Notes: a model not told the origin generated them from the sequence alone. Positions 14,583 through 28,078 are shown, counted from the stretch's first letter. The stretch is 64,000 nucleotides of DNA from Vespula vulgaris (GCF_905475345.1 NC_066601.1:3877501-3941500), one strand, 5' to 3'. Numbers and translations are program-made.

Positions 14583-15391
14583 TCGTAGAAATCGTTGCCA
14601 GTATTGCAACAGGCCCAGACCCACTCTACTTAAAAAGAAGTTAACCGGTTGGCACATATCGTATCTACTTCGATGGCGATCCTGAAAGGCACACTTTAAA
14701 GATCCTTTCAAAGCGACGCTTACGATTAAGGATAAAACGAGGAATTTTTATTTTTATTTCCTCTCTTTTAGAAAAGAGAAATGACGTTATCGAGTGAACG
14801 AAATCGAAAGGATAATATATGTATATGTATATATATGCGTACATAATATTTTTCTTTTGAAATATAAAGTAATATATGTATCTATGATAAATGATGGTGT
14901 CAACGACGTTACGATAGGTTCGCGTGCTTTTTCTTGATTTACCTGTCGTTATTTTATTTCCGATGTGAATACAAAGATATGTCAGGGTTCGATTTATATT
15001 TGATAGTCTTTCTTTTCCTTTTTTATTTCTTTTTGTTTTATTTTATTTTATTTTTTTTAACGGCGAGGAATATATACTATGAGTTATTGATGTACGTCAT
15101 TGTTGATTCTAGTATATATGTATGTCTAGTATATATTATACATTCAATGTTTGATATATATGTCGAAGTAAATTTAAGTTTTATTTTGTAAAATTAAATG
15201 TTATATACACGTATTCTTTTTTTTATGCGCGAATGATATATCTTCATGGTACAGATTGTTTACTCTATGAAAATAATCGAATATAAAAAGTATATTTGCA
15301 AATAATTAATACAGTGCTTGTTCCTATAGAAGAAACTTTAATTTCAGAGAAAAACTTGTAGTTCTTACGTTATTTATTTATCTTGAATTTG

Positions 15392-15435
<44 letters not shown>

Positions 15436-15943
15436 GAAACCAAGTACAAGTTCGTAATAAAAAATGTTAATAAATGATTCGTAAATTCGCACGACAGAGA
15501 ACAAGACCAAAAAGAAAAACAGAAAAGGAAATTAAAGACAAATTAGTTGGAAAACGAATCGATGTCATTTCATTTGAAGCAAGTAGTAGTAAAACTGCGT
15601 TTAATTATGTAGGAAACTCGGCGTACGGATAGAATCATCTTTACGTCCCTGTGAGCATTGGTTTCGGTGAACGGAGTTAGCGAAACGAATAGAAGAGAAA
15701 CGTATGGTGAACCTCGAGGTTAACGCGAAATGGAAGTTAATTACGTCTTACGATTGAGCGCTTCGAAGCCATTTTCGTAGTTGCGTTAATTAAAACTCGA
15801 CGATGAGATCGATGACGCGTGTGTATATTTTCTACGTATATGTTAGGATCCCATAAAGAGACAGACAGATAGACAGACAGGCAGATAGACGGGTAGACAG
15901 ATGTACAGAGTATAAATATATATGTATATATATATATACACAC

Positions 15944-15974
<31 letters not shown>

Positions 15975-16359
15975 TGGAGAGAGAAAAAGGATGGAGGAGA
16001 AATTAGGGAAGGAACAATAGAAATCATATGCTCGACAAAATCCGTTGGAAGTAAGGCTCGCGCTTAATTTGTCGAATTCACAGGAAAATTCGTATGCTAT
16101 ACCGTATTAGTATTAGTATTAATAGTAATACTAGTAGTAGTAGTAGTAGTAGTAGTAGTGATAATACGTATGCCGATAAAAGTAGGATCATTCGATCGTA
16201 TCGAAGGATATTTATTTTTAAAACGTGTTTATATAAAAATCATGGGTCCTGGTCAACCTAATTTCGAGCTTTTCTTAGATCGTTTTTATAAAAAACTGAG
16301 TAAGAAAAAAAGTATATACACATATACATACACATACAAATGCACACATACACATATAT

Positions 16360-16395
<36 letters not shown>

Positions 16396-18099
16396 CATTG
16401 AGAGGACTTTGGCTAGAAATTGGAGAATTTCACGAGGCGTAAATTAATTGCATATTGCGATAGAACGAGCAGACAGGCAGGGCAACGCGACGGTGCATTA
16501 ATTCGTCCTCGACAATTTGCTCGACAAAGCGTACTCGCATTATCGCTCGATTCGTAGAGTGTAGGTAGGTTACGTTCAATGGTTAACTTTCTAGATCAGT
16601 AAAATAGTATACAACATATTCTTTACTCCTACTTTGATACCTTTTAATCTATTTTTCTTTTTTCTTTTAACTCAAGGATACGATTACGTTCTTCCAGAAG
16701 TTGAAACATAGGTTGAATCAATTTTATTCCGGTAATTTTTTATTCATTTTTAATTTATTTAACCAAACAAGATTATTGATCGGCGAACACGTGGATTTAC
16801 GTGAGTCATTATTTCATGACGAGACTGTTTTTTTCTTCCTTTATTTTTTTTTTCTTTTCTTTCTTCGTTTTTCCTTTTTTCTTTTTTTTTTTTTTTAGGA
16901 GGAAAAATATTTTTTTTCTGAATAATAAAATATGAAACACAGCCGATCGATTTATTCTCCTTATTAAAACAAATAAAACTATATATCTATGTATACGTAC
17001 GTGTACACTAGCTCGATTATAAATATCATACGTTTTATACCATAAGTACATATAATACAATATCATCGTTATATACCCAGGTACATACCGCAAAAAACTT
17101 CGGTGTAGTACGTAGTAACACGTGTTACTAAACGTGTAAAATTAATCGATATATTATTAGGTAGAGAGTGAATTTAAAGGATCGATCGGTCGGTCATTCG
17201 ATCGATGATTAGTCGGACGTTTTATGGGTTTAAAGATTGAAATCTTTGAAATTTAATCCGAATCGTTATTCTCAAGTTTATGCGTAATTTAGTGGCGCCA
17301 TAAGTTTCGTGTATTATAAAGAGACGAAGTAGTAGCGCGTGAACGTGTACGTATTACATACGTAGAACGTGGACGAAAACGTGTCACGGCCAATCGAACG
17401 CACGCACGAGGACATAGTTATTCTGACTTATAGCTTTAGTAGTATCATTGCCAACTGATATCGAACGTGTCCCTTTAAAGATCATCCTTCTCTCTCTCTC
17501 TCTCTCTTTCTCTCTCATACCATACACACATATATAAATACACACATATATACAGTTTCCATCAAAAAGCTTTTGCTACAATGATTTTCGAGCTTTCGTC
17601 CTAAAGGCTTTTTATAAATATCGTATGTTTTATATTCCGTTGAAAAATACAGCAAGAGACTCGACAATTTTACGATGTACATATGTGTGTCCGTTTTATC
17701 ATATCGATTCAATATCACACTCGTTTCAACGGGCTTTCTCTTAGTACAATAAAATAACATACATAGTTCCTTATCACGAGCATATTTCTTGTATACAATT
17801 CGACGATGAAATTATCGAATTTTGGTAAAGCAGAAATTAGTTATTTCCAATGACTTCAAGTTTCAATCAGAATTCTAATGGCAGAATTTTCTTAAAAATT
17901 ATTTTATTATAAATAGTTTCTCGAGGATTATTAAAATTCGTTGTTTCATCGTAAACATCTCAAGAGTATTACTATTTTTTACAAATATGTTAAAAAAAGA
18001 AAAAAGTAGGTAAAACTCGTGATGATCTCAGTACGATGAAACGACATTCTCTCCTTTTTTCTTCTTCTTTTTTTTTTAAATTTCCTAACGATTTACAAC

Positions 18100-18436
18100 G
18101 TGAGGAAAAAAATGAAACAAGAGCACCGATTAGCATTCGATCGTCTCTCCTTTGCTCGACGATCCATTAAATCGGTATAAACGTAATTTTTACATTAGAA
18201 TAGAAGCGCGTGGAAAAGGGTAGTGGTAGAGATACTTAGGGGTTGTTTTGGGTATATCGTTTATCGTTAATGAGACACTCGGCCTCGGCTTCTTAAACAT
18301 GGCGTGATATATCCGAGTGCGAAGCCGCGACGACGTGTACTCGACGAGGAGAGACGACGGCCTTTCGAGTGCACTAAACTTCGCCTAGCTAACGTTCATA
18401 CGCGTGGTCTATCTTTGAAAACTGCTGTTAATTATT
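18100..18436 (+). other. GC-richer patch with donor: possible non-coding leader exon
   Basis: A CpG-containing block stands out from AT-rich flanks and ends at attatt|gtaagtaag, a consensus 5' splice site at 18437. It contains no usable long frame (ATGGCGTGA only near 18299), so if it is an exon it is 5' UTR. It lies 3.2 kb upstream of the Shaker ball exon. This is inference from composition and donor strength only. Confidence 0.2.
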
Positions 18437-18439
18437 GTA

Positions 18440-19741
18440 AGTAAGTAAGTACTTAAGAGAGTCTCTCTTTCTTTCTCTCTTTATGAACGCTATATTAAAT
18501 TACGAAAGATATATTCCATCCCTTGTTCATGTCGCCATAATTTATTTGATACTCTTTATCGAAACAATTACTTTTCCTAGATATATAGTTATTATTTATT
18601 TTTTACTATTCGTAAGGAAATAATCGTCGTTTAATTTTTTATTTAATGCTCCTTGGGGAATGCTTCACGATCCATTTAATTTTTTCTTCTCTTTCGTATC
18701 GATTTTAAAAATTGGGAAAAGAAATATTTCGTAAGAATTTTTATTAAAGTCTGTTAGGAATTAAAATAATATTTGCACTATCAACTATAGCAGATACTTC
18801 AAGTGCAATTCGTAAGATATAAATTATGCATTCAAAAATATGTATGCCTTACTTACCATCTGATTGTGACATACTTTCATTCAATCTAAATTTATCACCA
18901 AATTTCTGGTACACTTCTGTTCCAACCAAGTACTGCATAATACCACATAAAACATTTCCATAACGATTGAATAAATTACATTGAAAGTTAGAATTTCATA
19001 GGAGGATAATATATATATATACACATATATATTCTATATATATATATATATATATATCCTAAAAAAATTGTTGGCATTGATAAACTAATAAAAATGACAT
19101 TAGAACGATATACTTTATTTTCCCATTGCATTCGTATTTTTTACTATTTGGCTCCGTATCCGATGAAAGTTTACTATCGAGGAAAGAGAGAAGTCAAAGT
19201 TTGTAAAAATAAATGTCTGCGTGAGAGGGAAAATATATATATATATTTGTGTGTGTGTATGGGTCTATGTGAAAATGAAAAGAGAAAGAGATAGAGGACG
19301 ACGATCGAAGACCACGAGGCGTATCGACCGAGTGCTTCGCGTCGTTTTTCCGCATCTTGCTGCGGTATCTCACGCCCCTTCCCCTTCCTACCGCTCCTAC
19401 TGTTTTTTCTTTTCTTTTTTTCTATCACAATAGCTCGACAACATGATTTCCACTTCGATCGACGAAGTTTTAATCGCGAAAAAGTGACAGTATTTACCAA
19501 TCGAAATATCGCGGATTATTTATCAATTTTTGTTCTCTTCTCTCTCTCTCTCTCTCTCTGGGAAGTTTTTAGTATTTCTTTTTTCTTTTTTTCTCTTTCT
19601 CTATCTCTTTCTCTCTTTTTTCTAATCTTTCTCTCGTGTGTAATACAGGAACAACGGTTCTTCGCGCGTGCCCAGAATTTTACTCCCGTTTGGCGCGCCA
19701 ACCTCGTCGCGATATGCGGCTACGTCGAGCTATGCAGCTTT

Positions 19742-19784
<43 letters not shown>

Positions 19785-21640
19785 CTTTCTATCTCGTATC
19801 GATTTTCTTCGCTGGCGACTGTTCGCGATCGACGACACGCTTTGGACTTTTATCTTTTTCTTTTTTTTTTTCATTTTTTTTTTAACTCTCTTTCTCCTTC
19901 TCTCTTCTCTCTCTCTCTCTCTCTCTCTCCCTTCCCTTATTTATCCTTTTTCATCGTTTTAAAATCCTTCGAGATAAACTAGACATAAATCGATTCGATC
20001 GTTAAAAGTGATAGTGGTTTTTCGATACTTTTTATAAACACCATTTTCTTTTACGTTCGTACGTTCAAAATAATATTTCAACTCTTACGCTCTTTGTGAA
20101 TTAATAATGATATTATTATGGTAATGCTTTTGTAACGAATGTATAAGCCAACTTATAAAATCCATCATCGTTTAGAAGGTATTTAATTAATATTTCATTG
20201 ATAATTTCTTTTTACTTGAATTTTTTTTTTTTAACCTCGAGAAGGAGATAGATAATATTTCTTTTTTATTCGGTCAGCGCTCCTTTTTTCTTCTCGGCTG
20301 TAGTTGTACGCTTTCGATGGTAGAAGTAAAAAATATATTGTTTTATTTTTTTTCTCCCTTTTTTTTTAGTTTCTTCCCTTTTTCTCACACGTTAGACGCA
20401 AGACTGTGTTATTACTAAAAATAGTATCTCTCGGTGATAGCACACGTGGAATCGTTACACATGCCGTTAGAAAAGGAGGAAGCGAGAAAAAAAGTAGGGA
20501 AAAAGTTATAAAAATAATAGCACGAAGTCGCGAGAAAAAGAATAAGTATGAGAATAAGAAGAACTTTGTTGGATGACATCGGGAGAGGGAAAAAAGACAG
20601 AGAAAGAGAAAGAGAGAGAGAGAGAGAGAGAAAAGAAGAAAGAAAAAAGAAAAGAGAAAAGAAGAGACGTCTCGACGATAAAAGTATCGTTCCGTTTGCT
20701 TGAATAAATCAAAACCTTTGGTAGGGTACTCGGTAAAAAAGACGAGTAAATCAATTCGATAAGCTTTTCTTACTTTACTTGCCAGAAAGTCTTTGTGCAT
20801 TCATTTACATTTTTAATCTCTCTTTTTCTCTGTTTAATTCTCTCTCTCTTTCTCTCTCCCTCTCTCTTTCTCTCTCTCTCTCTTTTCTCTGTCTATCTTT
20901 GTCCCTCTTTTTTTTATTTCTTATCAAAATCCATAAAAGTTTTTATGAATAAAAGAAAACTTTCTATCGTCAAAGCATCTTATAGGTAACTAGGTGATAA
21001 TATCGATCTTTTATAATAAAAAAAGAAAAAAAAACCAAACTATAAAAACACAGTGTTTGTTAATAATTTTTTATAAAATGATACAACATAGATAATAGAC
21101 AGTATTTGTTGATACTTTTATAACGAAGCGTTCCAAACTTTTGGGAAAACACACAGTTTGTTAAAACTTGGGATTAGGAAAATTAACAAAATTTCTAATT
21201 AGGGACGACATTATATTTTTTCTGCATATAGAGAAGGTAGTTCGTAACTTTGACGTTGTAGTTTAAGATACATAAAAGAGCAAGGAGCAAAGGATCTGTT
21301 TCCTTCCACGAGAAATCTATTTCGAAGGAAACGAGGTCAAGGTCGTTTATGGAACGCGAACGCATTCCATCCCTTTTTCGTCGTGAGTAAACCGATCGAG
21401 CGAAGAGGAGAGACTGAGAAATATTTACTCTCTCTATATATATATACATGTGTGTCTATAAACACACATATATGTATATTATATATTATATTATATATTT
21501 TATATATATTTCTCTCTTTTCTTTTCTGTTTCTTTTCGTTTCTTTTTCTTTTCTCTTCGTTTAATAAAAAGGAATAGGAAGAATGCGACGATATTGTGAA
21601 AGTACGAATAAAAAAAAAAACAAAAATCGACAGAAGAAGT
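18440..21640. other. Non-coding stretch before ball exon
   Basis: No gene is supported. There are (TA)n and (CA)n-like runs near 19005-19060, several CT-rich tracts (19538-19560, 19742-19790, 19905-19930, 20820-20890) and a GA tract near 20605-20630. A GC-richer segment at about 19300-19740 is interrupted by CT repeats, and its open frames are repeat-driven. Confidence 0.7.
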
Positions 21641-21641
21641 T

Positions 21642-21704
21642 ATGAGCCTCGTTTGGGTATCCTGTTTCCTGGAGCACGCGGAGATTGAGGTATGGCCGCG
21701 GTAG
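21642..21704 (+). promoter_or_regulatory. uORF overlapping the Shaker ball start codon
   Basis: An ATG at 21642 opens a 20-codon frame (MSLVWVSCFLEHAEIEVWPR) in a different frame from the channel and stops at TAG 21702-21704, 13 nt past the start of the channel ATG at 21692. If the leader includes this ATG, it would compete with the main start. Its context (G at -3, A at +4) is weaker than that of the main ATG (G at -3, G at +4). The transcription start is not known, so its presence in the mRNA is inference. Confidence 0.4.
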
Positions 21705-21768
21705 CTGGCATCTATGGCTTTTCAGAGGAACGACATACCAGATATTCGGACCTTCGACAACACCATAC
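21692..21768 (+). CDS. Sh: Shaker exon 1: N-terminal inactivation ball
   Basis: This short exon starts MAAVAGIYGF and continues to ...DLRQHH, then two bases (AC) before a strong donor gtgagt at 21769. The first ten residues match the Drosophila ShB ball (MAAVAGLYGL), and a charged stretch (SEERHTRYSD) follows. In the family this tethered peptide plugs the open pore from the cytoplasm and causes fast N-type inactivation. The start ATG has G at -3 and G at +4. The donor phase (2) fits exon 2, whose first base completes a Thr codon (HHT-SLPKLSSQD). The exon is followed by a 34.2 kb intron. It is much shorter than the Drosophila equivalent, lacking the Gln-rich stretch after the ball. It is too short to be called as an ORF by length, so the support is homology plus the splice phase. 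Confidence 0.93.
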
Positions 21769-22638
21769 GTGAGTCTCTATATGCAGCTCAAACATATTTT
21801 CTCTTTCCATAGTATCGAAAAATCGTCAGGTATTTGTCTGATTGAATAAATAATTATCGTTCTTTACGCGATACAAATTAAACTGAATAATTTCGTAGTT
21901 TTATTTGGAATATGTTAATTGTTATTTTAATATCAATTTACTTCGTCGTTTTATATCGACGACAAATTACATTTTCTTTCTTTTATTTTTCTTACGAACG
22001 GATCGTTTTTTTTTTCTTTCTTTCTTTCTTTCTTTCTATATATTTTTTTTCTTTCTTTTCTAATTTTATCCTATCCATCGCTATGTTCGTCAAGAACGAA
22101 AAAAGAAGCGACGTTAATTCAAGTAACACACTTGATATAATGTATTACATAATTATTTATTTTTAAACCTAAGAGAAAAAAATCTTAGCTATACAGACTA
22201 GACTCATAGCGAGTTATTAATCTGTGATGGCATTTTATTAACGAACGAAGAAAATGGCACCTTCCTTAGCGTGGATTATCGAACCCTATAGCAATTTTCT
22301 TCTCGAAGAATGGACGAACATTATTGACTACTTCTGTTTTAGATAGAACGAACGATTATCTTTGTTTTTTTTTCCGTAGAGAAAATTGAATCCTTTAATT
22401 GTTTCTCTATTATGTTAAACGTGATTTAAGTGATTAAACTCAACGCATAAGCATCCAATTACAAGAGTACCCAAAATCGTGAATTTTTCATTACAAAATA
22501 TTCCAGTCTCTTTTATTATAAAATATTTGATTCTAAATTTTTCTTTAATAATTTCAATCATTAACATTACCGATCCACTGATAAACTCATAATCTTATAC
22601 AAGAACGAAATGCACTTCAGTTTAAGCTTATTTAAGAA

Positions 22639-22640
<2 letters not shown>

Positions 22641-22691
<51 letters not shown>
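22641..22691. repeat. (AAT)n trinucleotide microsatellite
   Basis: About 17 uninterrupted AAT units, followed by a poly-A-rich stretch. Confidence 0.95.
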
Positions 22692-22694
<3 letters not shown>

Positions 22695-24919
22695 AAAAAA
22701 AAATAATAACAAAAAGAAAAAAAAAGGGACAAAATATTAGCAATGTTCGCGTGATTCGTTCAGTATAAAGTATCTAAATGAATATTATATAACACATATA
22801 TCGAAGTTATAAATAAAGTAACGGGCATGCTTTATATAAGTTCGTAACGTGCGGAAGATACTCGAACCTTTGATATATTTTCCATGTGTGTACGTATGTG
22901 TATAAACAACACATAGAGACACGTGCCGGGTTAAAACGCGCGCGTACTTCTACATAGATAGATAGATAGATAGATAGAGAGAGAAAGAGAGAAAGAGAGA
23001 GAGAGAGAGCGAGATAGATAGATAGAGAGATAGAGAGATAGAACGAGAGAGACCGAGAACGAAAGCAAAAGAGAGACAGAGACAGAGAGAGACAGAGAGA
23101 GACAGAGAGAGAGAGAGTAAAGAGAGAGAGAGAGAATAAAGAGAGAGGCGTATGTAAACTCGCAGGGAAAACCGACAAAGAAGGTGGTGCGGGTGCTCCA
23201 CGGCCACGGGTTAATTGATTTCCAATATCGGCTTGACCGGCCTTCGGACACACGGCGAAGCATGAGCACGTAGCCGGAGGTGTCCCCACGCAATAAACTA
23301 TCGATGCGGTAATGGCACGGCGCATTGGACGTTAAATGGCAATAGAATCTATACGGCAAGATACACAGGCGCGCACATACACACGTATACACACACATAC
23401 ATACACACATACACACACATACACAGATATCCATACATATGTATACACTTAGGAGTTAATTGGATCTTGAGTGGAGTCTCTCCGATTCTTCCGGCGAACA
23501 TTAAGTACAATACTTGTTCTATCACTCTCTACTCTACTTAATACTAAATCATTCTAATCGACGTTGCTTCGTTTTTTAAGAATAGACAGAAGCTGAGAAG
23601 AGAAAGCAAGGAAAGGGAAAGAAAATCCAGTAAAAAGTCACTTGGATTCGTTACTCGATTCATTTCTTTTGCTTTGCTTTGCTTTTTCTTTTCTCTTTTT
23701 TTTTTTTTTTGTAAAGCGCGATTGGACGTTTCTAGGTATCGTATATAATAGCGTTCTTAGAAGTTTTTTTCTTTTCTTTTTTTCTTTTTCGTTGTTCTTT
23801 TTTTTTTTTGATTTTTCTTTGTAGTAAATGGTAAGGTGGAAGAAGGAAAGAAAAAAGAAACAAGTGGGACAGTTTTAAGACGATGGTTACCACTAATGTA
23901 TCTTATATATACGTATCCATGTGTATAGCATCTCGTTCTAATTTCGTAGGAACATTAGGAGAAGCAAGTATCCGCATGGTTTCTCAAAAAGTGTCTATGT
24001 GACGTCATTCGACTCTCTGAGATAAAATAGCAAACCTTAGTGGAAATAAGAAGATAGAGGATGGTTTTCATGTGACGCAATAATCGCTTTTGGCACGTTG
24101 ATTCAGAAAATCGTTCTTTTTTTCTTTTTATTTTTATTTTTATTATTATTATTTTTTTTTTTACGGCGAAAATTCCCGTCATATTGTATTCGTCGTGTGG
24201 CGCGTAAACGCGCGGGCGCAAGCAAACGTACATTAACAGATACATTTAGATAGATAGATATGATTTGTGAAGAAGAGATATAGAGTCTTTTAGAAGGGTC
24301 TCGCGAGAACAAACGATTAAAATAGCAACGAATGAACGAGCACGAGGTATCAAATTGTCAACGACACGTGCACCGTGTTAGCCCGTTTATCATTTGTCAT
24401 GGCAAACGCATTCGATTTCTATAGCTTATATGTATATCGTATCGTCAGAGCAACTATGACAAAACGTTTGCTATTTGCTTTCATTAATGGACGATCGTTT
24501 GTTTGGGGGACGAAACTACGAACGCGTGTTTCTCTTTTTATTACATTTCCAACTTCGAAGATTTCTTATCTTGATTATACGTGTACGATCATGATTGCTT
24601 TAGAAAGTTTCTTTCTATCGACGAGATAGTCGAAGTAATTTGATTGGTTCGTTTCGCAAAACTCTTAGTTGCTTGTATCGAAAGAAATTTAGAGAAATTA
24701 AGTATAATTAATTTTACTTTCGTACATTCTTTTTCCTCTTTTTTTTTTAAGCTTGTTATTGTCATAGTTCCCGTAGAATCGCACAGTGTTGATGTTCTTA
24801 AAAAAAATGTTATATTGTTTGAAAATTCGTTTTTTATTAAGGAACGAATATTGTTCAACATTTTCATTCGACAGGTTGAATTTATTCGAGAGAAAAAGAT
24901 TTTGACAACAAACTGATTG

Positions 24920-24962
24920 TAGAGAGTTGTAGGGGGTTGTAAGGGGTTGTAGGGGGTTGTTG
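24920..24962 (+). repeat. G-rich decamer repeat (GTTGTAGGGG-like), about 4 copies
   Basis: Four tandem ten-base units vary around TTGTAGGGGG, with G runs of 5, 4 and 5 and a final GG. The run could support a G-quadruplex-like fold on the + (transcript) strand; that is inference. Confidence 0.8.
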
Positions 24963-26198
24963 AGGTTGATGCGATCGACAAAGCGGCATCTCTGAATACC
25001 TAACAGCAACCTAGCAATGTACCACGGATGCTTCGTTACCGACCGTTCGAGTATCTGTACGAGGTACGAAACTTGAAAGTGGAGGCAGTAGTATCAACCA
25101 CTGTGGAAACAGGAATCGACCAAGTTCCACACTGTTATCGCTGGATATACCGTAGTTTCTTGCATTTCATATATACCATGATCTAAGTTCTATGAAATAC
25201 TTTTTATTCGTTGTTTCTTCTTTTTCTTTCCCTCTTCTTTTCTTTTCGATTTTGTTTTATCGCAAGTTTCATCCTGACAGAAATATCGTCCTTACGTTAT
25301 ATGTATACACACACACACACATATATATATATAAAATTTTTTTTTTAAGATAAAATTTTGTCGTCAACGAAATCTCTTTCACCGAGAGCTTCGATTTTGT
25401 CTTCTCGATAGATCGTCGTGACTGTCCTACTTGTGACCACTACATAGACGAAACTACCCCTTGCGCAACGTTCCGCCGCATAATTTGAAGATATCGAGGA
25501 GAAGCGAAGTAAGTGCGAAACCCTTACGGCCGGACAAATTGGCAATTAATACTTTGGAGAGATTCGAAAGTACCAATTAACCGTAACCACCTTGTCATTA
25601 ACGGTTCGAAAAGGTACTCCTTGTAGGGGTGAAGGGTGACTACTTTTTCCCTTTGAAAGTTCACCTTAGTCGATGGCTCTTATCTGATAACGTAACTATC
25701 CGATAGAGGGGGTTAGAGTAGCGGTAGCTGGTTTACCTGTGAACATATAGAACACCGATCTAAATCTACCCTTTGTTTGCGTTTCGCTGATCTTCGACCG
25801 AGGTCGCTATAACTGGGCTACTTATTCTATTTATTCCTCATTTATAAACGAGACGTTATTTCGTTATCATTAAAAATTGTTTTTCTTTGTACAAAAAGAA
25901 AGCAAAGTGTTATACCTTTGTCATTTTTAAAATAATCAAGCAACAATAGGATACATCGTCGTAGACGTTAAATTTATTCAGAGTTTTATTATATTCCTTT
26001 ATTATCCATACAAAGATTTATAACTCGTCGTCGACGAACAAATTTCCTCTTTGTTTAATATAAAATTATCAACGAGTCTTATATACCATGAGACGGTATA
26101 ACCTTCTTATATCCTATTATTTTCTAGAACAAGATTTGCAGGTATAACAAGAAAAAAGAAAAAGTATTTCAAAAGTAAAATCGACATTGAGATCGGTT

Positions 26199-26324
26199 TG
26201 ACCATGGCCCACCGTATCTACTTAACACCGGCACGGCCACCTGTCATTGACCGTAACTACTTAACTCGGTCGCGTGTATCAAAAGGACTACAGTCTGACT
26301 ATCGCTGACCCGTACCTACTTGAC
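26199..26324 (+). repeat. Degenerate tandem motif (TGACC-GTA-CTACTT-AC), 3 copies
   Basis: Three related segments at 26199-26226, 26247-26266 and 26305-26324 share TGACC, then GTA, then CTACTTAAC or CTACTTGAC, spaced roughly 50-60 nt apart. Weaker relatives appear near 25429-25452 and 25575-25660. It may be an old minisatellite or a cluster of binding sites. Confidence 0.5.
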
Positions 26325-26771
26325 TTTTTCGACTCGGGAAAGCGTACCACGTTGAAAAAAAAACGAAGAAAGAGAGAGAGAATTTATAGGAAAGTTTCAT
26401 CGAATTTTACACGTTAGTTAAAGTTCATAGAAAGAGAAGGAAGATCGTAAACGTTGAATAGTTTAGTACATTGCAACAACAACGAACAATTCGATAGTTT
26501 TTCCAGGGTTAGATAGAAACACGTGCAACTATTGGGTCGATGCATCGTAGCTTGCGAATACCAAGAGCTGCATGCACATTGCACATTCTTTCGGCACGCG
26601 CGCTTGCGTTCTGCGGTCTGGTGCACTCTCTTTCTACAGTAGCGTATAATAATAGCAAATCGTAAAGGACATTTCTAACATTTTTACAAACTTCTTTTGT
26701 GGACATAGTTACGTTATCGGAGCGTAATAAAAGTTGTAATTTGATACGTAAAATAACATTTCTCTGTTTAT

Positions 26772-26817
<46 letters not shown>

Positions 26818-27495
26818 TTCTCTCTTTCTCAATCATTTTATTATTAATAAAATTATTTCTAAATATTAATAGCGAATAAGCAAATTCGATAATATACATC
26901 AAGTAGGGAATTTAATTAGAACGTTATGAATTTGTTAATCCAATTTTCATTAAATTACGTTTCCCTTCGCAACATTAACAATATATCGCATTTATAGTAA
27001 ATATGATGATAAATATACGTATCGAATGAACAAAATTGATAATTATCAGGAAGTAGGAAATTTCATTAGTATGCTATTCAATTTTGTTTCTTCCTATGTT
27101 CTCTGTATCATGAAATATATAATAATTTCAATAAATAGGAACATTAGGATTATTGGTTATATTAAATATATTCTGTGTTAAGTATTCCCTTTTATCTCGT
27201 ATTATTATTCTAAAGCTACTGCCTATCGTACGATGTACGATATCTCTTTGAAAAGAAAACAAAAGCAAAGGGAAGAAATACGTAGTAGAATTGCTGGTTG
27301 TAACGTCGTTGTTGAATGTGGAATTGGCATAAGACCGCAGGCAGCGCTCGACGAACGCTCGCGCAATTCATATACTACCTTCTCCACCTTTTCACCCTCC
27401 TCTGCCCCTGAGCGAGTTACTCTCGAAATATATTCATCGATCCGCGCTCGAGTTACAATTCGCGACACATTTTCCACGTTCGTGCGTGCGTGTCA

Positions 27496-27533
<38 letters not shown>

Positions 27534-27536
27534 CTG

Positions 27537-27575
<39 letters not shown>

Positions 27576-28078
27576 ATTTCGTATTCTTTCTCTCAACGGA
27601 GCTTTCCTGACGCTTAACGATGAATACGCGTCATGTATGAATGCGTACGTCGTTAACCCTCGAGTGCGTCGTCATGCAGTTGCCTACCATTGTAAAAATA
27701 AGAACAAAGAACCGCTGGCTGGTATTCTCTTCGTTTCCAGTAAACTTGTTCCTTGTGTTTCGCATCGAACGAGCTTCACCAGTTTATCGATCTTCCCCGA
27801 CTTTTTTATTCGACGCTGTTATACGGGCCTCTTTGTGATTCGTTCGATCGCAAAAGTGATCAGGAAAAAATTCTTTTAATTCGCGAATACGATGAAACGA
27901 AATTTTTGATCGCTCGAATATAAGTATAAAATGGTATAATTATATTATTTAATAGGTAGTAATGTTTACGGACGATTAAAGATTATGAACGTAATATTGA
28001 TACGTGTTTTATCGAATCGAGGATAATTCATCGTTGTTATTGAGTAACAGTACTTTTTACATTTTGATTATTTGATCG

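Larger units (their letters stand above)
1..18100. other. Upstream non-coding region
   Basis: No gene is supported here. The region is AT-rich and filled with simple repeats: (GA)n or (CT)n near 597-645, 1790-1840, 2959-3003, 6310-6360 and 7810-7840; (GAA)n near 4185-4331; (GGAA)n near 10509-10569; (TTC)n near 12390-12440; (TA)n at 14540-14580 and about 15398-15431; (AGT)n near 16131-16160. Open frames here are repeat-derived or short and without recognisable domains. GC-richer patches without a clear function lie at about 1890-2060, 3590-3680, 5930-6290 and 10380-11000. Upstream leader exons of Shaker or regulatory elements could lie here, but the sequence does not decide that. Confidence 0.7.
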
